Assembly: GCA_020205615.1 (NCBI GenBank)
Contig: CM035167.1
Coordinates: 33,148,103 to 33,212,102 of the forward strand
Origin: Panax quinquefolius
Lineage: Eukaryota > Streptophyta > Magnoliopsida > Apiales > Araliaceae
DNA length: 64,000 bases
Reading direction: 5' to 3'
Part shown: positions 34,689 through 46,073 of the stretch, piece after piece
How the letters are laid out: every line of letters starts with the position of its first letter
Numbering within the stretch: the first letter of the stretch is position 1
Made by a program: the position numbers and the translations under genes
The notes under the pieces: model-generated
What the model was told of the DNA's origin: nothing
Seen by the model: the letters and a program-made list of their open reading frames with translations, nothing else
The model's database searches: none

Positions 34689-36583
34689 CATGATTCCCTA
34701 TCATCAGTTTCATTATATTACACCGTATATGATTGCTTCAAAATTACAGAGTTTGGGTTATGGCCATATGGCCCTTATACGTAAATTTAATGTGTCAAAC
34801 ACAAATGTTTTTATAAAATTCCCACTCTTATTTGATTATGCATGTTGTTACGAAGAGACCAAACCTTAAATGAACGGATTCGGTGTTATAACGAATCCGT
34901 AGTGTTAAAATTTTATGTTTTTGTTCAAAATCTTCAAGAACACAAAGAAAATGTTGAAATTTATATATTTTAATTCAGTAATTATGTGTTTTAATGGGTT
35001 AAAATCATTCTATAGATGTTGAGTAATGTTTATATACCAATTCTAACATGTGGGTATGATTAAATTGCAGTAAATAAGAAAAATTGGTAGAAATTAGCAT
35101 GTTTCATGATTTTCATGAACCATCATTTCATGAGCCCATCGACCCGGCAGCAACTATGGTCAAGACCAAGCAACGCGGCCGCACCGCCACGTCCGAGAAT
35201 CAAGATAAAGAAGAAATATGGCATACCACTCTTCGTAAAGTTCGAAAACGAAAAATTTTAAAATGTTTTAAGTCCACGAATGTGATATTAATCTAATTTA
35301 ATGAACATAAGAATATATTAGAAATACAAGAAGATGTTAAAACAGTTATTATCATATCAATAACATAATTGCATGTGGATTGAATTATTGAATACATAAT
35401 TAACTTGTTATTTGTGAAGTGTAATGTATGTGACAATGAATGTGATAATTTGACTAAGTATAGTCATAATTCAAGTTAGACAAAAAGAATGAACCTTTGA
35501 TGATTAGTTAAGTTATAATTAACTGGTATTGTGAATGTAAATTGTATGTAGGATTTAATTCAAGGAACGTGTTTTATTAAAGTGTAATCTACGCACGAGG
35601 CAAGTTTCCTACCCCTACTTGTTATCATTGTTCAAGTTTATTATTTACCTTGAGTAAAATCTTATTACTATTATTCAAGTTCGAATTGTTATATTAAAGA
35701 TTTATTATCCTTTCACAATATGAAATTGTTATACAATATTTGTTCTATTGTATACTTCTTGAGATTATTATTCAATTTGAATATCATTATTGTTGAACCT
35801 TGTTAGACTAGTGAATCCTTATTGATTCAACTAGTCCATAGTTGATGAACGTTCTAAATTTCAGAACCCTTATTGAATTATCCAAACCAAACTTCCTTTG
35901 GTGCGGACTCAAATGTCAAACTGAGATGAACAACCCTGCAAAGGGATTTACTTATGCGTTAGCGTTAAGATATTGTGCACAGTATGGTACTAAGGGTTGA
36001 TCCTGCTAAGTACGAGTAGAAAAGTACATAGTCTTATGACTGTTAAAGGTTTCAAGTATAACCCTTGATAACCTAGGACATAGTTCAAGGTCTTATGACC
36101 CTCAGAAATCTTTTGATTCTTGTTATTCATTCTTGACTCAAAAGTTGAGCTCTTATTCAGAAGTCTTTGATTCCCTCGCATGTTATTATACATTGTTATT
36201 TCGTTATTTTATTTGTGGGAAATCATGCTCACTCTTGCTTAATAATAACATTGCAGTTAAGAGCCAAAGAACCGATGAGCCTTCTACTAGTAAAGGCAAG
36301 GGCAAGATTAACAAATGTTGAAGACTTGTATTTATGAGATGTTGAATTTATGTGTTAAGACTTGATGTTGTTTAAGACTTATTGTTTATGTTTCCGCACA
36401 GATGTTTAAGGTTAGTTTAACCTGGGATTGTATTGTTATTCGGATGTTGTAACCCTTAAGGGGAAGATTTTATTTCTATCTATTGCATGGTTTGCATTTA
36501 TTATTGGTAGATAGATAGATGATATTTGTACATTGAACACCAAATCCCGTGGAATTGAAGTACCCAGAATTGAGGGTGTCACA
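34093..36583 (+). repeat. 5' LTR of element B (2491 bp)
   Basis: Starts TGTGACGAACGAG, ends GAGGGTGTCACA, and is followed by a primer site. Compared with the 3' LTR (41836 onward) it lacks 238 bp at about 34404, bounded by AAAT microhomology, has an expanded (TA)n run (34638-34686), and has a replaced GC-rich segment near 35130-35230. Motif GCTCACTCTTGCT at 36227 is followed by TTGCAG at 36251. Confidence 0.92.
34638..34686 (+). repeat. (TA)n microsatellite in B 5' LTR
   Basis: About 24 TA units, against about five in the 3' LTR at 42620. An expansion after insertion. Confidence 0.95.
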
Positions 36584-36586
36584 AGT

Positions 36587-36598
36587 TGGTATCAAAGC
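36587..36598 (+). other. Primer-binding site of B (initiator tRNA-Met)
   Basis: TGGTATCAAAGC, three bases after the LTR end; identical to E. Confidence 0.9.
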
Positions 36599-36799
36599 TA
36601 TAGGTTATGAACCTTAGGTGGGGGAAAAACTTTGGGTAGTAGCCTTATAGAAAGAACATAGTGATGGAAAACTCTTATTGAGTTCTAGGAAATGAATTTT
36701 TGTAATTCATTAAAGATAGTAAAAGACTTTATGTGCTTATGTGTTAAATTATGTGCTCACTAGTACGACTTAGTAACTAAAACTCGAAATTTTGTTGTT

Positions 36800-36801
36800 A
36801 G
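36800..36801 (+). other. Possible 3' splice site before ORF1 of B
   Basis: TTTTGTTGTTAG|G immediately precedes ATG 36803. Same arrangement as in E at 19178. Confidence 0.45.
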
Positions 36802-36802
36802 G

Positions 36803-37543
36803 ATGTCTGACGTTGGAGGAACTAGTAGAGCAGGGGAGGAGTAACCCCGAGTACCTACAGTACCTACAGAGGAGGATCCTAGGGACATTCATGTCGTTAG
36901 GGAACAATTGGTACAGAGGGAGTTATCTCCATTGATCACCGTTGTTGGTCAGGAGCATGAACCTGAGACAGATCCTGAGGAGGATCCTGAGGAGGAATTT
37001 GACGAGGAAGAGAAAGAAGAGGAGTTTCCACAGCATTCCATCGATGCTGAGATGTACGACACATTATACGACCATAATATGGAGTTACGAGATGAGGTGC
37101 AGGATCTGACTAAGCGAGCTATTATTCAGCAGATTACTCTCGAGAAGAAGGAGAGGGAGATTTCGACTCTTCACTCATGACTGGGAAATGTAGAATGGGA
37201 TTTGGTCCATGAGAAGGGTCAAACCGAAGATAAAACCGGAGAGATAGAAAAGTTGAAGAAGGATCTGAAAGAGAGTTCAGAGAGGCTTGCCATAGCAGAG
37301 GAGGGCTGGGTAAGAGAGTCACGTCATGCTGATCTCGCAGAAGAGGATGGTCATGCAAAGAAGGCAAAGCTTGGAGAGACATACTCTACACTTAATCATG
37401 CAATGGATGAGGCCCATGATCGAGTTTTGAGGTACCCCATCCAGTTTGAAGGACTTCCATCGTACATGCTGGATAGCAGGACGATGTCTCGTATCATGGA
37501 AGAGGAGTGTGGCAAGGCTATTCAGCACCTTGACAGGCAGTGA
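36803..37543 (+). pseudogene. ORF1 of B: extra acidic coiled-coil protein upstream of gag
   Basis: A single frame of 246 codons plus stop starts MSDVGGTSRAGEE, with in-frame stops only at 36842 and 37178. Matching E ORF1: EEDPRDIHVVREQL, a run of acidic residues (DPEEDPEEEFDEEEKEEE), MYDTLYDHNMELRDEVQDL, a long Lys/Glu-rich heptad-like segment (about residues 105-190), and C-terminal HDRVLRYPIQFEGLPSYMLD. No signal peptide, membrane segment or zinc knuckle. Candidate roles would be structural or regulatory within the particle or nucleus; the sequence does not decide. The D element has no such ORF: its leader is only about 175 bp. Confidence 0.8.
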
Positions 37544-37834
37544 TATAATCTATTTAATTATGTGAAAGACTTAGTTAATTTTTATATGTAAATTCCGATA
37601 TATTTATGAACGAAGGAATATTTTAATATTTAAATCCTGTGGATTCTTTATGTCGGAATGGTGGATGAAAATAGCAGTTATGCTATCGTTTGATGTAAAA
37701 CTTTTAGTTTAAATTAAATATATTAAGTTGTTTGAGATGATGTGTTAAATGATTATATTAAATTATTGAGTTAAGTCTTAACAATTTAGAGAATTTAATA
37801 AAGATTTAATAAGCATATATCTTTTTAATAGAAT
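37544..37834 (+). other. Spacer between ORF1 and gag of B
   Basis: About 290 bp of AT-rich sequence without a gene. It ends ATCTTTTTAATAG|AAT before the gag ATG at 37835, a possible splice acceptor at the same distance from ATG as in E. Confidence 0.45.
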
Positions 37835-38518
37835 ATGCCACCACGAAGAAGACAACAACGTCAACCAGCTCAGGAAGAGTCTACCAATAATAATAATAAA
37901 GCCAATGCTAATCCTGTTCAACAATTGGTTAACTTGCTAGCTGGAGCAATGGATAATCAACCTCAAGCTCCACCAAATACTATGTTTAAAGATTTCAAGG
38001 CGGTGGGACCGCCAGAATTTAAAGGTTCCATGAACCCGATCGAGGCTTAAACATGGGTTATGGAAATGGAGAAGGTTTTCGACGTTGCTAGGGTTAGAGA
38101 AGACCAGAAGACCGCTTTTGCAACATTTATGCTGAAGTCTGAAGTTAGCTATTGGTGGCAAGCAAACAAAGTTCGAGGAGGTGAAGGTGTAATTACTTGG
38201 GAGAGATTTAAAGAAATGTCTTTTGAGATGTACTTCCCAACCAGCTCACAGAACCAGATGGAGGTTTAATTTCTAGAATTGAAGCAGGGAAATATGAGCG
38301 TACCTGATTATGCGGCTAGATTCAACGAATTAGCAAGGTTTGCCCCGTATCAAGTACACACGGACGAGAGAAAAGCCAGAAGATTCGAACAAGGACTAAA
38401 GCCTTGGGTATACAGTAAAGTATCAATGTTTCAGATAAACACATTTGTCGGAGTATTGGAAAAGGCCATCCTCGCTGAAGGTGGAAGCGATGCGGTGACC
38501 AAGTATAATCAAGAGTAG
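37835..38518 (+). pseudogene. gag: gag of B
   Basis: One frame starting MPPRRRQQRQPAQEE with in-frame stops at 38048, 38267 and 38516 and no frameshift. Contains FKDFKAVGPPEFKGSMNP, VMEMEKVFDVARV, ELKQGNMSVPDYAARFNEL and ARRFEQGLKPW, the chromovirus gag core. At the first two stops E has CAG in frame (20433 and 20652), so these look like C-to-T losses of glutamine codons. The basic tail continues past 38518 in broken frames to a zinc-knuckle fragment (EACSNC) near 38660. Confidence 0.9.
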
Positions 38519-38649
38519 AAAAAAGAAGAAGAGTGATAATGAAAGTAATAACAAGACTGGTGGGAGTAACACACTGGGGGTAGTCATAGTCAGAAGAGGA
38601 AGTGGACGGATAATTCGTCAGCTGAAAGTCAACAAGGAGGGCAGAAGAA

Positions 38650-41600
38650 GAAGATCGAAGCGTGCTCAAACTGCAAGTCAACAAGGTTGTGTTTTATGGT
38701 AGCAAGTCGCCTAGACAAGCGAGTTGTCTGACGATGATGCAGGCCAGGAAGTTATTAAGACAAGGCTGTGTAGGATACTTAGCTTACATAGTCGACAGTC
38801 GAAAAGAGAATCCCAAGGTAGAAGAAATACCGATTGTGAGGGACTTCGTCGACGTATTTCCAGACGATTTGCCAGGACTTCCACCAGATAGATAGGTAGA
38901 TTTCGTGATAAATTTGGCGCCCAGAACTGCTCCAATATCGAAACACCATACCGAATGGCACCAGTAGAGATGAAAGAACTAATGGTACAACTACAAGGAT
39001 TGTTGGATAAGAAGTACATTCAACCGAGCGTATCACCGTGGGGAGCGCTTGTGTTATTTGTGAAAAAGAAGGATGGATCGATGCAGCTCTGCATTGACTA
39101 CAGAGAACTAAATAAGGTCACGATTAAGAACAGATATCCATTACCTAGGATCGATGACCTGTTTGATCAATTGAAGGGAGCGAAATACATTTCCAAGATA
39201 GACTTGAGAAGCAGTTATCATCAACTGAAGGTAAGGCCAGAGGATGTACCGAAGACAGCATTCAGAACGCGATATGGTCACTACAAATTTTTAGTTATGT
39301 CGTTTGGTCTTACGAATGCTCCTGCAGCATTAATTGGACTAATGAATTGTGTGTTCAAGCCGTTTTTGGACAAGTTTGTAGTGGTATTTATAGACAAAAT
39401 TTTGGTATATTCGAAAACCAAAGAAGAACACAAAGAGCATTTGAGATTAACGTCGGAGGTATTGAGAAGGGAGAAGTTGTATGCTAAGTTTTTGAAATGC
39501 GAATTTTGGATCGAGCGAGTACAATTTCTTGGTCACGTGATCGATACGAACGAAATTTCGATAGATCCATCAAAAGTCAAAGCCGTGATCAACTGGGATC
39601 AGCCAAGGACGCCATCGGAAGTACAAAGTTTTCTTGGATTGACAGGGTATTATAGAAGATTCATTTAAGATTTTTCCAAGATCGCAACTCCGTTAACGAA
39701 TTTAGCTCGAAAAGCTGTGAAATTTGTTTGGACGGATAAGTGTGAGGAATGTTTTCAAAAATTGAAGAAGAGGTTGAGTACGGCACCCGTGTTATCTCAT
39801 CCGGTTGATACAGGATATTTTGTTGTTTATAGTGATGCGTCGCATAAAATACTTGGCTGTGTGCTGATGCAAAACGGCAAAGTCATTGCGTATGCATCAT
39901 GACAATTGAAGGATTACGAGAAGGGATATCCGACCCACGACTTGGAGTTAGCTGCTGTTATTTTTTCTTCGAAAATTTGAAGGCACTATCTCTACGGGGA
40001 GAAGTGTGAAATATATACGGACCACAAGAGTCTGAAATATATTTTTACACAGAAGGATTTGAATATGCGTCAAAGAAGATGGTTGGAATTAATTAAGGAT
40101 TACGACTATAAGATTTTATACCATCCGGGTAAAGCAAATGTGGTTGCCGACGCCTTAAGTAGAAAGGGTCGTGAGAGATTGATGATGTTGACTGCTCAGG
40201 AGGAGCTAATTTCATAAATGGAGAAACTAGAGTTGGAAGTGAAGTATCCTATGGAGATTTATGAGAAGTTATTTCAGATGCAATCTGGTACAACTCTACT
40301 AGATAAAGTAAAGGAGGCTCAACTTTAGGACGAAGAATGTAAAAAGGTGACAAAGAAGATATCTGAAAGAACTGAACCGAGATTTAAGATGGATAAGGAA
40401 GGAATACTGAGATTTGAGAGTAGAATTTGGGTACCGCCAGTACAAGAGATTAAGGAAGACATTTTGAGTGAGGCTCATAGTTCATAATATTCGATTCACC
40501 CTGGTAGTACCAAGATGTACCAAGATCTTCTAAAAACATTTCTGGTGGCCGAATTTGAAACGTGATGTTGCAGAATGTGTTGCCAAGTGTCTGACCTGTC
40601 AGAAAGTAAAAGTAGAACATCAGAGACCAAGTGGATTGCTACAACTGTTGGAGATCCCAGAATGGAAATGGGAACATATTACAATGGACTTCGTGGTTGG
40701 CCTTCCGACGACTCAGAAAGGCTACGACGCAGTATGGGTTATCGTTGACTGACTGACGAAATCCGCACACTTCCTTCCGATAAAAATCAGATTCAACTTA
40801 GATCAGTTGGCGAGGTATACGTAAAAGAGATTGTTTCGAGGCACAGAGTTCTGGTGTTAATTATTTCTGATAGAGATCCGCGCTTCACATCGAATTTCTG
40901 GAAACGTCTTCAGGAATGCATGGGTACGCAATTGCGAATGAGTACAACATACTACCCTCAAATAGACGGACAGAGCGAAAGAACGATTCAGACATTAGAA
41001 GATATTCTAAGAGCCTGTGTGATGGACTTTAAAGGAAATTGGGATGATCACCTACCGTTAATAAAGTTCGGCTACAACAACAGTTACCACGCTAGTATTG
41101 GCATGCCGCCTTATGAAGCGTTATCTGACGTAAAGTGCGAACTCCGCTTCTTTGGGATGAAGTTGGTGAAAGGCAATTGCTAGGGCCAGAATTGGTACAG
41201 CAGACAACAGAAATAGTCAAAGTTATCCGAGCACGACAGGTAGTAGCTCAAGATAGACAGAAGAAATACGCTGATCCACATCATAAAAATATCGAATTTG
41301 AATCAGGTAGTTATGTTTTCTTGAAGGTCTCTCCCTGGAAGGGGAAGATAAGGTTCGGAAAGAAAGGGAAATTAAGCCCAAGATTTATTGGACCCTTTGA
41401 AGTATTGCAAAGAATCGGAGAAGTCGCGTACGAGGTAGCCTTACCTCCATCACTCGAGAATGTCCACAACGTCTTCCATGTTTAGGTGTTACGACCCTAC
41501 AAACCCGATTACAAGCATGTAATTGAATACGAACCCCTGCATTTTGAAAAAGACTTATCTTACGAAGAAATTCCTGTTCAAATTATCGACAGAAAAGAAC

Positions 41601-41722
41601 AAGTTCTCATAAATAAAGTAATACCTTCTGTTAAGGTAATTTGGAGGAACCACAACGCTGAAGAAGCTACGTGGGAACTCGAAGAGAATATGATGAAGAA
41701 CTACCCTCATTTATTTACTTAA
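38650..41722 (+). pseudogene. pol: pol of B with protease deleted (RT-RNaseH-IN-chromodomain)
   Basis: At about 38665 gag zinc-knuckle sequence runs straight into the last part of the protease region (VNKVVFYGSKSPRQASCL), so the retropepsin core is deleted. RT: 38955-39668 ([30 protein letters not shown]), with the F-I-D-D box changed to F-I-D-K, removing a catalytic aspartate. RNase H: 39717-40200 ([26 protein letters not shown]). Integrase: 40500-41180 ([37 protein letters not shown]). GPF and chromodomain: 41350-41722 (VIWRNHNAEEATWELEE). Stops at 39666, 39900 and 40750 and several frameshifts. Non-functional. Confidence 0.93.
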
Positions 41723-41820
41723 TTATGTGTAAGCAATTACGGGACAATATCTTTGTAGGGGGGGAGGAGAATGTAACGGGTCAAAATTTATTGAGTCGTG
41801 ATTCTGGGGACAAAATCCTT

Positions 41821-41835
41821 TTAAGGGGGGAAAGA
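41821..41835 (+). other. Polypurine tract of B
   Basis: ttaaggggggaaaga directly before the TG of the 3' LTR; the same type of tract precedes LTR F. Confidence 0.85.
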
Positions 41836-43372
41836 TGTGACGAACGAGAATTTTTTAAATTAATTTTAATATTTATTGGATTAAATAAATATTTTTGATG
41901 ATTTAATTATTAGATTAAATAATTAATTGATGCAATTGTGGTAGATTAATTTAATTATATGTATTACATTTATTAAATTAATGTGGAGAATTTTTATTAT
42001 CGAAGTATGTGATTATGTGAGCTTATTGTATTAAAATAAATATTTAATAAGCCTATTGGTATTTTAATTAATTTAATTATTAATTAGAGAGTTAATAATT
42101 TGACATTATTTACTTATGAGAAATTATTATATTTTATTTTAAGTAAATTAAATAAAATATTGGATTTATTTTATAAGGAGTGTGACATTAATTAAACTAT
42201 ATTGTAGAGGTTTTATTAAATTAAATGGTTTTATAATCTATTCTTGCTAAGCCAAATAAGGCCCTAGGAGGAGTTATCAGCAGTTAACCCATGATTGGGC
42301 TAACTGACCACTTCTGCGTCAGTTCTTCTCCTTTATTATCAGACATCTTCTTTTTATTATTATTATTCTAAGTTCTACAAGGAAATCACAGAGAGAGAGA
42401 GAATTAAGAATTTGAGAGAATTGTTAGTTGTTTGATTAAATGAGGAAGTTCATCTCTTCTATCTACACTAAGCGGTGAGTAATCTCCTCCTTCCTAAATT
42501 TTAAATTACGTATTAAAGTTTTTATAAAAATGGCTTTCATTCATCTTGTAAAGTCTATGTAATTGGGAAATTGTGTTGTTATATGGATATATGTAATAAT
42601 TCGAGTAGTATAACATGTTTTATATATATATTGCATGATTCCTTATCATCAGTTTCATTATATTACACCGTATATGATTGCTTCAAAATTACGAGTTTGG
42701 GTTATGGCCATATGGCCCTTATAATGTAAATTTAATGTGTCAAACATAAATGTTTTATAAAATTCCCACTCTTATTTGATTATGCATGTTGTTACTGAAG
42801 AGACCAAACCTTAAATGAACTGGATTTGGTGTTATAACGAATCAAGTAGTGTTAAAATTTTATGTTTTTGTTCAAAATCTTCAAGAACATAAAAAACGAA
42901 GAAATTTATATATTTTAATTCTGTAATTATGTGTTTTAATGGGTTAAAATCATTCTATAGTTGTTGAGTAATGTTTATATACGAATTCTAACACGTGGGT
43001 GTGATTAAATTCGTGTAGAAATAAGAAAAATTGGTAAAAATAGGCATGTTCTGCAATTTTCGCGAACTGCCATTTTTGTGTCTGGTACGCCGCGCCGCAG
43101 CGCCGAGAATCAGTACATCAGTGGCGCCGCAACGCAACTCTCCAGAAAGTTAAGAAACAAAAATTTTAAAGTGTTTAAGTCCACGAATGTGATATTAATC
43201 TAATTTAATGAACATAAGAATATATTAGAAGCACAGTAAGATGTTAAAATAGATTATTATCATATCAATAACATAATTGCATGTGGATTGAATTATTGAT
43301 TACATAATTAACTTGTTATTTGTGAAGTGTAATGTATGTGACAATGAATGTGATAATTTGACTAAGTATAGT
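41836..43372 (+). repeat. 3' LTR of B, first part
   Basis: Starts TGTGACGAACGAG and is collinear with the 5' LTR. It retains the 238 bp missing from the 5' copy (42149-42386) and a GC-rich segment (43085-43142). It is interrupted after atagt (43368-43372) by D and resumes at 62680. Confidence 0.93.
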
Positions 43373-46063
43373 TGTGACGCCCCCAAAATAGGTATACATC
43401 ACCTATTCTGAGTTGTCAATACATGGTACAGAAACAACTACAACTTTATTATTACAACAGTAAAACTGTGAGTTTGAATACAAATATTATCTTCTAGACA
43501 ATATCTATACTCAAATAAATCCTCATCACATTTATTGATACATTATTTTACAAAAATGGTGAGGACTACTAAACAATCCTTTTAAAACCTTCATTCCATA
43601 CCCCTACTCTGCACTCGCTATATTCTCGCCTCCCGAGAAGAAAAAATGGAACAAAAAGGAAAAGGGTGAGCTCAACTAGCCCAAGAAAGAATATTATGAC
43701 TAAGATAATATACAACAAATTATCGTTAGTCTTCAACAGGAAAAATCTAATAGAATATAATAGACAACAAATTTTAAATCAATATTCGCAATGAAATAAT
43801 AATTCATTAGAAGAGTTAAGTAGAGAATGCAAACTACTATCTTCTATGTATGAATTTAAAAGTTCATCGCTCATCTTTTATCCCCGTAACATCAATCAAT
43901 ATACATCTGAATCAAATATTCATCTTTGCACTACAGCCAAAGATATTCATCGATTGGTCATGTTCATCTAAACACTGCTCATCTTTGCACTACTGCCCAA
44001 AGATATTCTTGAGAAATCATTCATCTTTACACTACAGCCAAAGATATTCAATAATATCATCATTTAAGACCGAGGATGATGAAAAATATTTTTTAAAGAA
44101 ACGAATCCAAAGGAAACAAAATGACAAGGATTAAGGATTAAGGATTAGACTTTGTTTTATCCATGTTCAAAAATACCTCAAAAATAATCATAGTGGTGTA
44201 AAATTCAAGAATGATCAAAACATGGATACAATCAAAGCTAGTATCCGTAATAGATATTTTGGACAAAAAGAAGAAATTTTATTTTTCTATGAATAGTCAT
44301 GAGTATCGTGAATAGTAACTCAGAATTCAAAAGATAGAAATTCCACAAAAAATATCTTCACGCTTACGTGAATAGTACTAAATGAATAAGAACTCGTGAA
44401 TAGTAACTCATGAATAGTAACTCGTGAATAGTAACTCATAAATAGTAACCCCGACATGAAAAAGTTCCAAATTTGATAAAAAGTTCCAACTAATATTTCA
44501 AAGATAATGATATTGAAGAAATAATATCATTTGAGAAGAAAAATATCATCCCTTACCTCGAAAGATCAAGATTTCTAATTTGAAACAATCAATATATAGG
44601 CTATGACTTGGACTTGCACCAGATAGCAATACTCAAAGTATACTCAAAATACTCACAAGAATACGCCGATAATATAGAGAGAAAACTTCAGCCGGTGTGA
44701 TTTTCAATTCTAACCTAAGCACCCTATTTATAGAAATCGCTTAGAACACCAAAGCGTAAAATTTAATATATTAATAATAAATTTCCTACACATGCCTAGA
44801 ATCTGATTTCAGCCATCAAACACATGCCACATTCTAGAAAAAGTAAGAAAAAAATGTTTTTCTAATTTTAAATATTTTAAACTTCCAAAAATCAATTATT
44901 TCGGAGCTTTGGAACTTCAATAATTCATAATAAATAGCCCTTTCATCAGAAAATTCGAATCTCGCGAGTTTTTATAGGAAATTCAATTCTCTACAACTTT
45001 ACAGAAGAAAGTTTTTCCAAATTCCAAATAGAAATTGACTGAAATCCACAAACCAAGCGATTTTACAAAAGCTATAATCAAATTTCACCAATAAATGGGG
45101 TCCACCGACATGTTTAACATGTTTTAAACATTTATTGCAACAAAATACTCTTCCTCCTCAGATACTCATATATCCCACATTCGTTGTAAAAATATCACCA
45201 TTATTATATTATTAACATATAATAATATATTTAAATGAATTATTTTATCGTAAAAAGATAAAATATCAATTTTCAACAATTGTCACAATAAAAATTTTCT
45301 CCATCTATGTCCACATAAAATCAATATTTTTCTCATCATATGAATCAATAATTAATTATTCACAAATAATATTACGAATCACAATATCGACAACCGTGCG
45401 CCTCCTGGAAAGAGGGGCTTTCCAATAAGAATTTCTTCTTCTTGGTAGCAAGCAATTAGGTGACCAAACCTCTCCTTAGATGTAACTTTCTAGACATTGT
45501 CAATAATGTTATCTAATAATATTATTCGGATAATATGAATTATTGCTTCGATAATGAAAAATACCGTGTAATGACAATTATCAAAACAACAATAATATAA
45601 AATATCAACGCAGTTAATTATTAACTCAATAAAATATCGAATAAAGATTATCGTAACCATTATTGAGTAGTGCCTTCTTCACGTAAGAATCAATAATTGG
45701 TGCAATACTGCAGTAATCTTCTTGTGTTTTAACCACACCGGTATTTTAACAAGATAATCTGTAATAACTACGCCGTTATTTTTAAACAACTTATATTTGT
45801 GCTTTTTCTTCATCCAATCGCTTTTCAAGTATGGGGCCCACACATGGTCGCAACCGTCGTACATTTAATATTCCCAGATAGTACGAATATTCCACGACCA
45901 AACGAATATTCCCCAACAACAATGAATATTTTATAACCACTTGCTTATTTTGAAATATTTATGTATTTTACCCTAACTATCCACATTAATCACATCAACC
46001 CTTACTATTTCAAAATAATAAATAGAAAATTAAATTTCATTAATAAAATGTTGGGGTCTTACA
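43373..46063 (-). repeat. 3' LTR of D (2691 bp)
   Basis: On the minus strand starts TGTAAGACCCCAAC and ends GGGGGCGTCACA. TATA box at 44726-44733 (minus). Near 43925-44052 a unit with TTTGCACTAC and CCAAAGATATTC occurs three times. GTGAATAGTAACTC-type repeats lie at 44340-44455. Motif GAGCTCACCC at 43662-43676 (minus), about 300 bp from the end. Confidence 0.92.
44726..44733 (-). promoter_or_regulatory. TATA box of LTR D
   Basis: Minus-strand TATAAATA; the 5' LTR, the one that would drive transcription, has the same octamer at 61347-61354. Confidence 0.55.
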
Positions 46064-46073
46064 ACCTCCCTCC

